NCBI GenBank assembly: GCA_015680685.1
Contig: MNCI01033474.1
Coordinates: 864,009 to 928,008 of the forward strand
Source of the DNA: Gnetum montanum
Taxonomy: Eukaryota > Streptophyta > Gnetopsida > Gnetales > Gnetaceae
Length of the DNA: 64,000 bases
Direction of reading: 5' to 3'
Part shown: in pieces, positions 35,870-47,603 of the stretch
Layout: every line of letters starts with the position of its first letter
Numbering within the stretch: position 1 is the first letter of the stretch
Notes under the pieces: generated by a model
The model's database searches: none
Told to the model about the DNA's origin: nothing
The model's input: only the letters and a program-made list of their open reading frames with translations
Translations under genes and position numbers: made by a program

Positions 35870-37380
35870 CATCAGGAGTACTCCCCTAGGATGCCATCTA
35901 CAATAGAAAAGGGCAATTCAACCCATAGAGCTTCCTCATGGAGGCCACTCATTTTGCTTGGTTCATTCGCCAAATAACATTGACTTTCATTGCAAGTAGG
36001 TGGTGTGTCCTTGGAGATCTCTACCTCCAACACTTGCTTAGTTTCTACATTATTAATGGTCTGAGGAGCTCTGTGATCACCAAATATCACCACTTCTCCA
36101 GCCTCATAAGGTAAGTGGATCTCTTGGTGAATTGGTGAAGAAACAACCATTAGTTGGGCTAACTAGGATCTCCCTAAGATTAGGTTGAATCCAAGCATCT
36201 CTTCAACCATGATGAAATCTATGTTAGTGGGGAATTACTCCCCTATCATGAAATCAATCGTGACTATACCTTTGACAACCATGTGTACTATGTTGAAGGA
36301 TTTTAAATAGGTCATTGTTATTGGCCTAATTTGATCCACCAAGCCAAGCTTATCGACAACAAGGAATAGGATAACATTCATTACTACCCTATCATCTATG
36401 TGCATCCTACAAATTTTGTACTGACCCATGCAAATTGTTATGAGCATGGATGCCTTGGTTACTTGACTCTTCTCAGGGTTAGCTTTGATTGCTTCATTGA
36501 GAAAGGTCAAGAGTGTTGACCTTGGTTCTTTGGTTGTAGGTGGGAGAATTACGACATGAATAGCCTTTTCCTTTGTTGGTACGTCTTTCTTAATAGGAAT
36601 GGATGCCAACATGTGAACCAAAGCCTCATGATGCATATTGGATATCATAATTAGATCACATAGGCTCAAAGTTGTATTCTTTTGTTTTAGAGTTTGCTTG
36701 ACCTGTGTGAGTGCATCTAGAAAATATTTTCCACCATCAGGTTGTTTTATGGTCTTTATCTCCTCAATGCATCCTAAGAGATGGATTTCTCAAGGAGGAG
36801 ACTTAGTTTTTGGTTGAGAAATGGGCCTTTGAGCCTCAATGGTTGCTTGTTTCTTGTGCTTGTCTACGTTGGTGGCTTTAGACAATGAGGCCATGGGAAT
36901 TTCTGATAAGTGGGTAGGCTTAGGGGGACCTCGTTTAGTGCGTTCCCTAGCCATCTTATCGGCTAGATGCTCATCACATTTCTTTAGGCAAGTAGGTCAC
37001 AATGCAATCCCCTCCATCGAACCTTAGGCATATGGGAAGTCCACACATTTTGGCACCCTTATGACAAAATGTGTTTGGGTCATTGCTGCAATGTGTTGTG
37101 GGACCCTGACCATGAAAGGTATCATGGGCACCTAAGGTGGTGCTTTGATGAAAAAGGGGGCCTATGTTCTAGTTGATTCTAAGGCTTGAACATCACCAGA
37201 GGGCACATGGACCACAAATGGTTCATGTGTTTGCTCTGCATCATCATCAACACTAATAGCATCAATGATATATCCTACACCACTAGCGTTTAATGGGTCC
37301 TTATAGAATTTCATGGATTGGTTCTTTGGCCAGATAGGATTACTTTCATCAAGGACCAGCTTGCCTTGTCGATCATGCAT
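35870..37380 (-). pseudogene. T2 gag C-terminus and protease
   Basis: The minus strand reads MSLCDLIMISNMHHEALVHMLASIPIKKD (36669), then ICMGQYKICRMHIDDRVVMN, LGFNLILGRS and HQEIHLPYEAGEVVIFGD (36130). This is collinear with N protease at 27660-28574. The proline-rich linker at 37380-37030 carries the same PF-x-(V/I)-x-VP repeat as N (EPFVVHVPSGD, APFFIKAPP, IPFMVRVPQ). A 93-residue tail after the protease (to 35872) is open. There are few stops, most of them TAG. The putative catalytic site reads DDR, not D-S/T-G. Confidence 0.8.
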
Positions 37381-39170
37381 TGGATATCATCCTTCAACAC
37401 TAAGAAATAATCCATGTCATGGCCATGCAACTAATGGTAGTTGCAGAACTAGCCCAATCTATAATTTTTGGGTACAAAGGATCATTAAGCATAGCTGTAG
37501 AGGGGTCTCAAAGGACCTTGCAGTACCTCATTTGGTGTTTTCAGGCATCCTCTAACATTTTCTTATGCTAAATACACCCAACACTAAGCAGTTGATCCAA
37601 AAGTTCTAATGGCTTGATTCGTAAAGGGGTATATTTTGAGCGATCCTTGCACTCAAAGTTTGGCCTTGGGGGAGCTTGCCCCATGATCATTGATGATGCA
37701 TGTTGGTTGATTCCTGCATTGCCAAAACCTAATGTTTTGTTGTTGTTGGCTGTGGGCCTTATGCACCTTGACCACTTGCTTGTTGTTGTTGGGATTGGCT
37801 TCATTAGCCACAACTACCATGGTGGTTGTCATGGCTTTTCCCTTTTCCTTGTCTCTCTTCACATGCACATTCTTATAGGCTATGTAAGTCAGGTCCTTGC
37901 TGGCCTCCTTCATGTCGTATATGCTCTTTATTTGAGTGAAAGCTTGGCTAAGGGAATGTGAGGCTAAATAGTATAGCTTGGATTTAATAAAATCATTTAC
38001 TTCTTCCTTAGAAATGGCCAATAGGTGGGTTTCATCAATTGGCTCATGAATCTCATTTAGGGAGGTGCTCCAATGTTGTATGAATTTTTGCACTGATTCC
38101 AATTCTTCTTACTTAACATTCATGAGTTGGTTTAGTATGGCTTCTAAGTTCAACTTGTACTTGAACTAGGTTATGAATTGGCTCAGCAACTCCTCCAGAG
38201 TTGAGATGGAAGCTTAAGGAAGCCTGTTATACCAATATAAAGCTTTACTGATGAGAGACATGGTGAAGACATGAATAATCACATGTGGCCATGCTTGCAG
38301 TAATGAGGACTTGGAATGAGAAGTGACTAAGTGGGCATTTGGGTCACCTTCACCATTGTATTTTGTAAACTAGGGAAGCTGGATCCTAGGAGGTAGTGTG
38401 AGTGGAGGAATAACACTATGAGCTTCCTGACCTCCTCTATAATACAATGGTCCATATAATGGTCTATAATGAATAACACTATGGTCCATATAATGAACAA
38501 CTATCTTGATAGAAGTCCATTATATGGACCATTTCCAAGTTGGTTGCTTTAAGCTACCTGACCTCCTCTATGATCATTTGGATAAGTTGGAACGCTTGGT
38601 CCAAACTCAAGGATGTTGTAGAGGGTTGCATTAGCTATGTCATTGGTGGTCCTATCAGAGTGGCCCATAGCCTAGTTGTGGACTGTTCCACCATATGTAA
38701 TGCTTTGTACATTTTCTACTGCATGTAGTATGACACATGGGATAATTGAATAGTAGGTAAAGATGTTGCTACCCATCACATAGTTGAGGTTGGAGCTATT
38801 GTTGGTGGTGGGACTAATATGGTTGGGATAATGGAAATGTGACTCATTTGTGGCTATGATATGGGCATGCTGTGCACATATGGTAGTGTTGACATCACAG
38901 ACACTAGCTGCAAAGGCTGAATAGATTGCAAGGAAATGACAAAAGGAAAAGGAGCAGAAGGTCCTACATTCTATTGCATAGGCAAGACATGGTGGCTAGC
39001 TACTACCAACAAATTTTTAGGCTACAAAAGCATCATAGATACCTCAAAGAAGGTAGAAGACTATGACTAATGTGGCAAGAATATAGAGGTTGACTATGAG
39101 GTTGAGATGTAGAGCAGGATGTCACCATCGGAATGAGACTCAAGCTCCTCCTGCCCCATCTTGTAGGGGT
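37381..39170 (-). pseudogene. T2 gag N-terminal and capsid-like region
   Basis: Capsid-like readings include FTKYNGEGDPNAHLVT (near 38370), QFITQFKYKLN and an open 149-residue stretch (38102-37656) with SVQKFIQHWSTSLNEIHEPI and DFIKSKLYYLASHSLSQAF. The N-terminal 700 bp is low-complexity (Ser/Pro/Met rich) and less certain; a start near 39160 (GQEELESHSDGD) is plausible. A 15-bp perfect hairpin lies inside at 38481-38532. Confidence 0.75.
38481..38532. repeat. Perfect 15-bp inverted repeat in T2 gag
   Basis: ATGGTCCATATAATG (38481-38495) is the exact reverse complement of 38518-38532, with a 22-bp loop. A third, direct copy stands at 38447-38461. Confidence 0.85.
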
Positions 39171-40698
39171 TCATCATAGTTGAATGCTAAATCCTATTAT
39201 TTTGGCCCACTCATCCTGATATGTTGGTACAAAATCTATCTAAAACTTTTAGTGAGCGGTATAACCGCACCAAGAGTGGGAAGAAACTCCTTTCCATTTT
39301 AGTGTATAATTTCAAAACTGCACTTTTCCTCCATTTCTTAGTAGTCCAATGGGAGGCCTGCCTAAATCTTTGTGCACAAAAAGTTTTATCATTCATCATC
39401 AAGTGCCATGTATTTGGGTGACTGGTGTCTTTTGGCGACCGTTTGGGACGCGACCGCCAACGAGTGTCCTCGAACAGGATTTAGGTGCCTGCTGGTCTCT
39501 GGCAACACCAAGGCCCAGATACCTCTAAATAAACTCAGTAGTTAATGTGAGTATGTGTGTGTGCTGTTGTGGCATGTGGTTGTGTAAAATGTAACAATTG
39601 CATTGTGTGTGAACTACAAATGACTTACTTTAAAGAGATTCAGCCAACTTTGCCAAGTACTGTGAGTTGTTGAAAATTTCCTATTTTGTTCAACTGCCTA
39701 GTCTACGCGGTCCTTATAATACCTACTTGTAACAAATAAAATTTTGCAAAAACATTTGAGCACAACTCTACAATCTACTCCTGATTTTTCCCAAAGAAAG
39801 AGATATTTCCACAAGAAAACTAGAAATAGAGCAAGATTCGATGGAAATAAGCAGAAAAGAAAAGAAAGCAGATTTGTGTAGACCTCAAATATTTAAACAA
39901 GGTAAAATGACACGAGTAAACACTTCGCAATAAAGCTATCCCAAATTCAATATCTACGAATTGTTCAAACTTCCAAGGCTCAAACAAGCAATATCTTCAA
40001 GACAATCCTATTATGCTACCAAAAATTGCTGCGTAAACTACCACGTACGAGACTCCATTTTGACTAGATAATAGATGTCAACGATTGCATTCAAACAGAA
40101 CCTTTAAAAGACTTGACAATTTCTGATTGAAATACCACGAGAATTCACTTTAAAGATAAAAAGAAGCTATTCTGGTCCCATCAAAATACCAAAGATTTTC
40201 TGAACCCTCTCGACTACTGAATTGTTCAACGGCGTGACTACAAACAGAGGCTCTCTTACAACAATCCCAATAGCAGTTCCCACACGTTGCACAATAATGA
40301 AATTTACTACTAAAATGCTCTTAAGGCTTTTAAACACAAGCGCTTCTATGGCAAAATTTTAATAGAAATTTCTATCGGGCAACAAGAACAGTAAGAGCAA
40401 TCTAAAAATCCCAAAATTACTTGCCAAGGATGATACTATCTAAACCACTAGCTAAACAATTTAAACAAAACAAAAAATGAAATGCATAACTCACAGGACC
40501 ATGACAAAGAGGCTGAAATCTTTATTCTAGCAAGCCATCTTACAAGCAATCGTTCACACTTTCTTCTTTACAAAATGCTCTTCTCCCAAGACTCAAAGTG
40601 TCTCCAAGTGAGAGCCCAAGTGCTAACTAGTAGCCTTCAAAGTGTGATGTATGAGACCCCAAGTGTGATAATGATATTGTTCCTTGACCCTTGAAGCC

Positions 40699-40706
40699 TT
40701 TTTATA
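40699..40706 (-). promoter_or_regulatory. TATA box in the CpG-retaining insertion
   Basis: The minus strand reads GGAACCCTATAAAAAGGCTTC, a strong consensus with the 21-bp repeats 210-380 bp upstream. Confidence 0.5.
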
Positions 40707-40915
40707 GGGTTCCAAGGTAGGTAGGGAAGTTACATATTCAAAAATATCTCACCTAAATTCTCTCCCAAGTAACTTGGCCAACCAATTAGGAGATTACTTG
40801 CCCAACAAGTTAGGAGGTTACTTGCCCAACAAGTTAGGTAAGTTACAACAATTTTGGGTGGTTGTAACCACCATAGAGATAAAAAAGTTACAATGGACAA
40901 GTGTCCTATTCCATG

Positions 40916-41084
40916 GCCAAGTGTCTTCATTCAATTGCCATTGCCAAGTGTCTTCATTTAGTTGCCAAGTGTTCACCATGGAGATGTCTTCATTTAATTG
41001 CCAAGTGTCTTCATTCAGTTGCCAAGTGTCTTCATTCATTTGCCAAGTGTCTTCATTTAGTTGCCAAGTGTTCACCATGGAGAG
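40916..41084. repeat. 21-bp tandem array, seven diverged copies
   Basis: Copies of GCCAAGTGTCTTCATTYARTT begin at 40916, 40943, 40964, 41000, 41021, 41042 and 41063. Two carry a GTTCACCATGGAGA extension (40971, 41070). Open frames of 66-115 residues over this array are products of the repeat and not genes. Confidence 0.9.
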
Positions 41085-41210
41085 AAACAAGTTGCAGTTG
41101 ACACGTGTCCCATTTAGTTGACAAGTGGCCATTGTGAAGATAAAGAGGTTGTAGTTGACAAGTGGCCTTTGTGGTGGTTATAACCACCATTTCAATTGAC
41201 AAGTGTTCAA

Positions 41211-42383
41211 TTCTCATAGGACTTTGAACAATTGTTGCATAAATTCCCTTTTTAAATCAATATTATATTTTATTGTTATTTATATCATAGTAGTAGAGAT
41301 AATAACCATGGATTTGATGCATGGGTTGATATATAAATATATGTATGCGTATACAATCAAATGCATAAGTGTAGTTGTACTCTCACATTTTAATTTGTGG
41401 CACCTTGAATGTAATCCCAGTTATATCAAGGCCGATTCCATATTCATCTTCTCTGCACTTTATTACAGAAAAGGTAACTAGAGCTACTCTATCATAAGCT
41501 AGAGAGGTATCTACAATTGATACACCATTTTCTTTTGACTCTAGATAAACCCTCATGCCAACATTCCCAATTGCAATGTCATTATCCCTTGATTTTCAAA
41601 ACATTCCATTCAACAACATTTTCATTTCTATTCCAACTTCATGGTTAATTAACTATTGCAGAATTCTTTACAAGAAAGAACATAGTCCTCCTTGAACAAT
41701 TTCAGTTCATTAGGATTCTATACCTCACCATTTGCAAATAAGTCCACCTATTCCATGAAATGGTAAAAATGTGCCAACAGTGTCATAGTCTAACAGACTA
41801 CCATTGTGGCTATAGCAAGCTAAGTAGTTTCTCAATGTATACCATGTGTTGAATGGGGTGAGTGACCTCCAAGCTCAAGGTGGCAGCTAAGGTGTTAATT
41901 TGGTTCATTTTCATTACATAGAAAAGACATAAGAAAAAGAGATTCTAGTGAAAAATTTTTAAGTGTATAAAGTTTTAAGATAAAATGACTAAGTGTGAAA
42001 ATTGTAAAGAAAATAGGTCAAAAATGGCTAAGTTTGGAAACATTGAAAAAATAGTTTGCTTTGCTATTATGCTTGTCACACTCTAAGGGACTATTACACT
42101 CATAGGGTGTCATGCTCTATAAAACACTTAGAGCTTGACGTAGTATATAGTTTGGGCTTTCTGTCCTATGTGGTTCTAGGAGAACTATCAACTGGGACCA
42201 ATCTACACCAACTAGGATATAGATAACTCTTGCACTAGCCTATGATCTAGTTACTATGATGGCAGATCCATGGGGGTGTTATGTCTACGCTAGCTTGCTA
42301 CTAGTGACAGGGGTATAGAAAGCACGTGGGACTACTTGTGACACACAAAAGGAATGGGAGGCCCTCCTTCTAGCTACAAAAAT
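41211..42383 (-). other. T2 leader region
   Basis: Sequence between the CpG-retaining insertion and the T2 5' LTR. 41930-42170 shows CTAAGTGTGAAAATT-like phrases and a GTCATGCTCTATAAAACACTT segment resembling U3 DNA at 24.1-24.5 kb. I could not identify a primer binding site next to the LTR end. Confidence 0.4.
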
Positions 42384-43626
42384 TGTGACATCCAAAAACA
42401 TCGATGGCTAGAACACTGAGAGATCCATGAGTGTATAGCCTAATCCAAAATCTGTGCAAGGGTCGTGATGAGAGAAATGAAAACAAGGTGCCTTGAATGG
42501 TCTGGTTAATCAGACAAGGACTTACATGGTGTAACAATAACCATTTGTAAATAGAGTTTTTAGTGAGCTTCGTGCAGGAGCTGGGACAACGATCAAGAAC
42601 ATAACATAACGTGAATATGAAAATGTGTATCAACAGTAGAAGAAAATGCAAGAATAATGCTAAAACTTTGAAATAGATGTTGAGTACATAGAACCAAAGT
42701 TCTAAGGTGGAGAAATTCACCACCCTAAGATTAGGGAGTGTAACTTTTGATTGAATAGTGTTTGAAATTGGCATGCGGTGTTTAGATAGGCATAGTGGTA
42801 GTGTAGCAGTGCGGTCATAGTCTCTGGGACATCACAAACATGGTGAAGGTTGATGCTAAGTTCTAGGAGCTTTTGGAGGCATTTAGAGAAATTCTCCATG
42901 TGTCACACTGTCTACACTACACAGTGTGACAAAGTGTAGTGTGAACACTTAGAATAATTTTGTAGATTTTGACTTGTCATGCTATCTATGCTGCACAGTG
43001 TAGTAGAGCGTAGCATAAGTACTTTGATGAATTTTACCAAAATTTGCAATGCTTCTTCATGGCATGCTGACCACACTTTGGGTTGTAGTAGGATAGATAG
43101 CCTTAGTAGTCAAAAAATTTCCAAATGCATCTTCCATGTTGAGATAGCTTGAAAAATCCTTGTCGAACACTTAGAAAAATTTTAGCCCTAGAACCTATGT
43201 CATGCTGTCTATGTTGTGTAGCATAGAAAAGCGTGATAGCCCAAAAGATAGAAAATTTGCCAAATTATTTTTTCCATCCTAAGAACCTCTAATAGACTCT
43301 AGCTTGGTACTTGGATGAACTGGAAACTAGGACATGTGTCAAGCTAGGCAGGCTAGAGAGCGTAGCAAACTTGAAAGTCTAAGTAGACCCTTGACTGCTT
43401 CTGGCTTGACATTTGTGTAGACTAGTCATGGAAGTGTGTGCTCCATTGGCTATGCTAAGGAGCATAGTAGGCAAACTTAGAAAAATTTTGCAAAATCAAG
43501 ATTTCAAGTGTGCTACGTTGTCCACGTTGCACAACGTGATACTAGACTTAGAAAATTTTACCCAAGTTTTGACACTTAGAAAAATCTTCCATTGAACTGA
43601 AATAGCTTAAAATTGGTGGTGTTTCA
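42384..43626 (-). repeat. T2 5' LTR with internal deletions
   Basis: Homologous along its length to 15593-17449 but lacking about 0.6 kb (the part equal to roughly 16040-16650, including the TATA box) and a further segment of about 45 bp near 43381. It begins on the minus strand with TGAAACACCACCAATTTTA at 43626 and ends GGATGTCACA at 42384. Confidence 0.85.
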
Positions 43627-43631
43627 AGGTT

Positions 43632-44600
43632 CTACAAGGGAAATAAGGGCATGAGCCTACTATGGTGAGGCCCCACTTGTATAACTCTTGGTTTGGTAGT
43701 TAAGGTCCCTAACCTTTAACATTTCTACAATCCTATCTTTCACATATTCCATTACGTATTCTAATCATTACTAAACCTTTTATTTCATTCATCTTCCGAA
43801 TCAATTTTTTTCCATTTTCTTCAAATTTATGAGCTTCAACATTCTCTTCTCATGTTTTCATACTATTCTTGGCCCTTTCAACTTTCATATGACCCCAATT
43901 TCATTCAAAAATTATTTATATTTTTCATGTTTGAGCAAAGTCAACGATGGTTAATAGTTGCGTTGATGAGGCATCATTAATGTGGTCCAACTGCATCAAC
44001 AAGGCCTCATTGACATAGTGATTACATCCTATATATACCACCATGTACTTAGGAATTTTTTGTCATTTTCTCATAACATACATTGAGTTTTTGTAATTTT
44101 TCAAAGCTCAAAACCTTCCAAAGCTCATAACTTTCCAACCGTTTGTCCAGATCACTCTGTTGTTTGACCCTAAACTTACCAAAGGTAAGATCTTTATCAT
44201 GAGGACCACAAACCTTAAGGTTTACAATGAAAAATCAATGAATTATTTTTGGAAATTTTTCTAACTCCCCCAAAGGGCTAATAACCTTAGCAACATATAA
44301 TCAACTTTTTCCATAGTTAATCGTTTGAACAACCTCTAGGATGATTTATTACTAATAACACATAAATAAAATGATAATTTAAGTAATTAAATTTACCATA
44401 ATTATAACTTAGCTAAAGTGTAACTATCCTTAAGAGATAGAGGTTTCCCAATTGCTTCATGTTACACAATGATTTCTAACCCATGGTCTGATTGTGATTA
44501 CAAATGACACCAAAACAAAAACACCCATAGGAAGGACAACCCTCTCAACTAAGGGAGAAGTAACCTAGAGTTGGAAGGGGCCAATAAGAACAAGCCCAAA
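43632..44600 (+). other. A1 post-pol region, with a U3-like segment
   Basis: No domain is recognised. At 43955-44040 a GTTGATGAGGCATC..CAAGGCCTCATTGAC stretch followed by CCTATATATACC resembles the start and TATA region of the A1 LTR. It may be a diverged internal LTR fragment or a promoter-like element. The rest is AT-rich. Confidence 0.4.
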
Positions 44601-44639
44601 AACTACTAGAGGTAACCCATGCAATGGGACCTCTTTGTG

Positions 44640-47350
44640 AGGAGCCCGAAGTGGAATATGTCTGATAGAATCTAGAAGAAGAAGTGGCCATAGAACAATC
44701 ACAATGAGGAGAAGTGCTTGGACCTGTGCCAAGGCTTGAAATTACTTTGACTCAAGATTTCCTTGACATCATTAGGTTTCAAGAAATTCAATGATTATTC
44801 CTTCAAGAGATCAACTTTGGGTCATTCCTAGAGAAAGCTCTAGCAGATGTCAAGACTCGACTGCAAACCTCTCCCATGTGGCCAATCATCACATCCAGTG
44901 GAGAGTGGTACATGGTAGAGATATACCTCTTCTAAAATAATAGAAGCCTAGGGTCCATTATCAAAATCAAGGACATTCAAGTGTCCCAATCAGCAAAAGC
45001 TATTACATAGGCAGTAGGGTTGCCTAACATTGGGACACAATTGGCAGAACTATCAATGAAAGGTGATCCTAAGGCAAAGAAGGACTAGACATAGTGGTTC
45101 TACAATATTAGCTATAAGGAGTATGGCATGCTCACATTGGTGTAGTGAACTTATTTCAAAATTGTAGCCTATCACCTCAATCCAATGGCAAGGCCAAGCA
45201 AGGTAATTACTTTCTTTGCCTGAGCATGCATTTCTCTAAGAGGGAAGTTCCCTATCAACCTTCCAAAACTAATCTACTTAGAGATTAAAAAATGCTTTAA
45301 AGAAAATGAATGTGGAAGAAAAACCCTACCCTTTTCATGCCTCATCTTAAAACTCTGCAAAAGGGTAGCCATCATCTACTACTCTAATGACATAATCAAG
45401 CATGCTCCTTTGGCCTCATGGCCTGAGATCATAAAAGACAAGATGCCAACGATGACCTAAGTAGAGGAGCAACTACCTCCACTACCCACTCAAGAAACAA
45501 TGTTGAAGGCTCATGTAGCCACTGATTGCCTACAAAAAATCAAAGAATAGCTCTTGAGTGAATAAGAGAAACATGCAAGAATGAGTGGAGTATATCCAAT
45601 TGTATACCAATAGGCAATAAGTCACCTTGATGAGGTGGCTCAAACAGTTAGCTAGATGGAGAGGGGTGGATCAATCTTCTCTACTCAACAAATGTAGTTG
45701 CCTATGAGGTTAGATCCTAACACTTAGAAGGTAATGGTGTCTTTATCTCAACACCATTTATTCCTATAAATCTTTGGGAATTCCACCACTTTCTCATTGT
45801 GTTTGGAGGAAGGAAAAGGGGAAACTATCTTGGTGATGCAACACTAAGGGTAGGAAACAATATCTAAAGTAGTTTCTGACCATGTTGCTGAAGCACTAAA
45901 TTCACTTTTGGTATTTTTACCAAATATATCTACACTTCAAGACATGCATACATTTGTATGCATGGTTAGTAGAAAGTTAAATGTAGCCCAACATGAAGAA
46001 TTATTGGATCAACTGGTAGGGACCAGGCAACTAATTCCAGAAATCTTTGATTTTTTGGAAGGCAACACTACAACCTAGTTGAAGCTACTAAATACAAGGG
46101 GAAAATGCATTAGTTTGGAGGAGCAACTTGAAATAGCTTAAGAAAAAAATTAATGCTTCGCCATGGAGGTTGCCAAACTATGTGCTCGACTTGTTGATCC
46201 TATGATCCTCAACCCAACAATAACTTGAGATGAAGCTTTCAAATAGCTTTAAGAATGATTCCAAAAGGTTGAGAAGGAGGTTGTTATGACCATCTTCAAC
46301 CAATCCATAGCTGAAGAAAAAAAATACTCAATTCAGAAGGACTTTGCATAGATGCGCTAGAAGAACAAGACACTAACTACACAAAATCATCACCAATGTT
46401 GATGCTCAAAAGGAATAGATGCAAGAATATATTCATCAATAGCAAGAGTAGCTTGACAATGTGAACACTAAATTTAGGAGGTTAGCCATAGAAAATCAAA
46501 ATCTATTAATGAAGGAAGTTCATGCTTTGCACCAGAAGTCTACCATTGAGATTATCACCTGGAAGAATGACACTCTCAAGTTTGAAAAAGTGAAGAATCA
46601 CTACAGAGACTAGGTTGACCTGCAGAAAGAAATCAATGAGAAACACATCCAAATGACCAAAGCAAAAGTAAATGAAGCCCTCCAGCAACTCCAATAATGA
46701 AGAGAAGTTTGGCAACCCATCATTGATGGGATCGACACCTATAACAAAGCAGAGATCTACTTAAAGGAGTTGCAAATAAAAGAAATGATAAAATATATGG
46801 AGCTAACCAATCTTCATTACGTAAACTTGGCAATGTTGACTACCGAAAAACCATGGTTAGAGTTAGAGAAACAAGTGGCTAGCTCGTATTTGTTATATAA
46901 GGCCAAGTTCAAGCCCACAAAGACACCAAGCAAAAGCTTGAGATTGCAAATGTTGAACTCGAAGTTCTCATAGCATGGTTCATAGATCAATGATCAATTG
47001 CTAAGAACCTAGCTAAATAGATGAATAGATACTAGGAGTTGAAGGACATAGTTAGGGAATTTGACATTAAATGCAAATAGTTCACTGCCTGGTTCATCAA
47101 TGTAAAGGAGTTGTTTCCAATAATCCTATGTCTCTAGGATGTGCTTGTTTCAACCCACATCGATGAAGCTGCATGGATGGTGCATGATCCCAGAAGTAAG
47201 GAGGAGAAAATGAAGGTACTAATAGATGCTTTTTTCCTCCTTCTTGAAGTTGTAGTAGTAGTAAGATAGCTACAACCATCTCAACCACTACTCATGTGTG
47301 AAATTAGTGAAGGTTACTTGGAACCTTAGGAGCCACCATTGCCTGGGACT
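44640..47350 (+). pseudogene. A1 env-position ORF, plant-transposon-protein-like with coiled coils
   Basis: A long decayed frame lies between pol and the 3' LTR, where Athila elements carry an env-like gene. The first part (44880-45440) reads IITSSGEWYMVEIYLF, WFYNISYKEYGMLTLV, REGKFPINLPKLIYLEIKKC and LPFSCLILKLCKRVAIIYY. This looks to me like the domain annotated in plants as putative plant transposon protein. The rest (45480-46970) is charged and coiled-coil-like (KEINEKHIQMTKAKVNEAL). Stops are mostly TAG at Gln positions, with a few frame changes. I see no signal peptide, transmembrane segment or cleavage site, so an envelope function is not supported. Confidence 0.5.
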
Positions 47351-47593
47351 ATATGATCTTCTCGATCATACTTCACATCATCAAGGAACGTGCTATCCAA
47401 TTTTGATGAGTCATGTCATGATGTTCAATTTTATGTCCTTAACACCACCATTTTTTGTAATTTGTTGATTCTCACATTCAAGAACTTCATTTTTTGTGAA
47501 GTCAATCAATCTATTTTGTTTAAGAAAAGTTAGTCATTAATCCCATACCTTCCCAGTTTTGTATAAGAACTCAAGGATGAGTTTTCATTCAGT

Positions 47594-47603
47594 CTTGGGG
47601 GTA
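47594..47603 (+). other. A1 polypurine tract
   Basis: CTTGGGGGTA directly precedes TGATGAG, the LTR start. A G-rich tract of this kind is usual before plant Ty3/gypsy 3' LTRs. Confidence 0.7.

Larger units (their letters stand above)
39222..41210 (-). mobile_element. CpG-retaining insertion, probable LTR of a younger element
   Basis: The base composition changes abruptly: CpG is common (for example GACGCGACCGCC near 39450) while neighbours have almost none. The plus strand starts TGTTGGTAC, so a minus-strand LTR would end GTACCAACA. A minus-strand TATA box (CCCTATAAAAAGG) lies at 40699-40706 and a 21-bp repeat array lies upstream of it, as in a U3. No open frame of note is present. I could not find the other terminus or a target duplication, so the right edge is an estimate. 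Confidence 0.45.
15593..43626 (-). mobile_element. Tat/Ogre-type element T2, nested in A1
   Basis: On the minus strand the order is 5' LTR (43626-42384), leader, gag-pro (about 39170-35870), tandem array (35680-35420), a block of foreign DNA (35.4-23.03 kb), RT-RH-aRNH-IN (22860-19318), a second array, PPT (17470-17450) and 3' LTR (17449-15593). The two LTRs are homologous along their length, apart from a deletion of about 0.6 kb in the 5' copy. Flanking TGGTT/AGGTT supports this pairing. Treating gag-pro and pol as one element is inference from order, strand and shared arrays. Confidence 0.7.

Noticed and set aside
40774-41132. Open frames of 66-115 residues with repeating peptides on both strands
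   Set aside because: They are translations of the 21-bp tandem array in a U3-like region and not a repeat protein.
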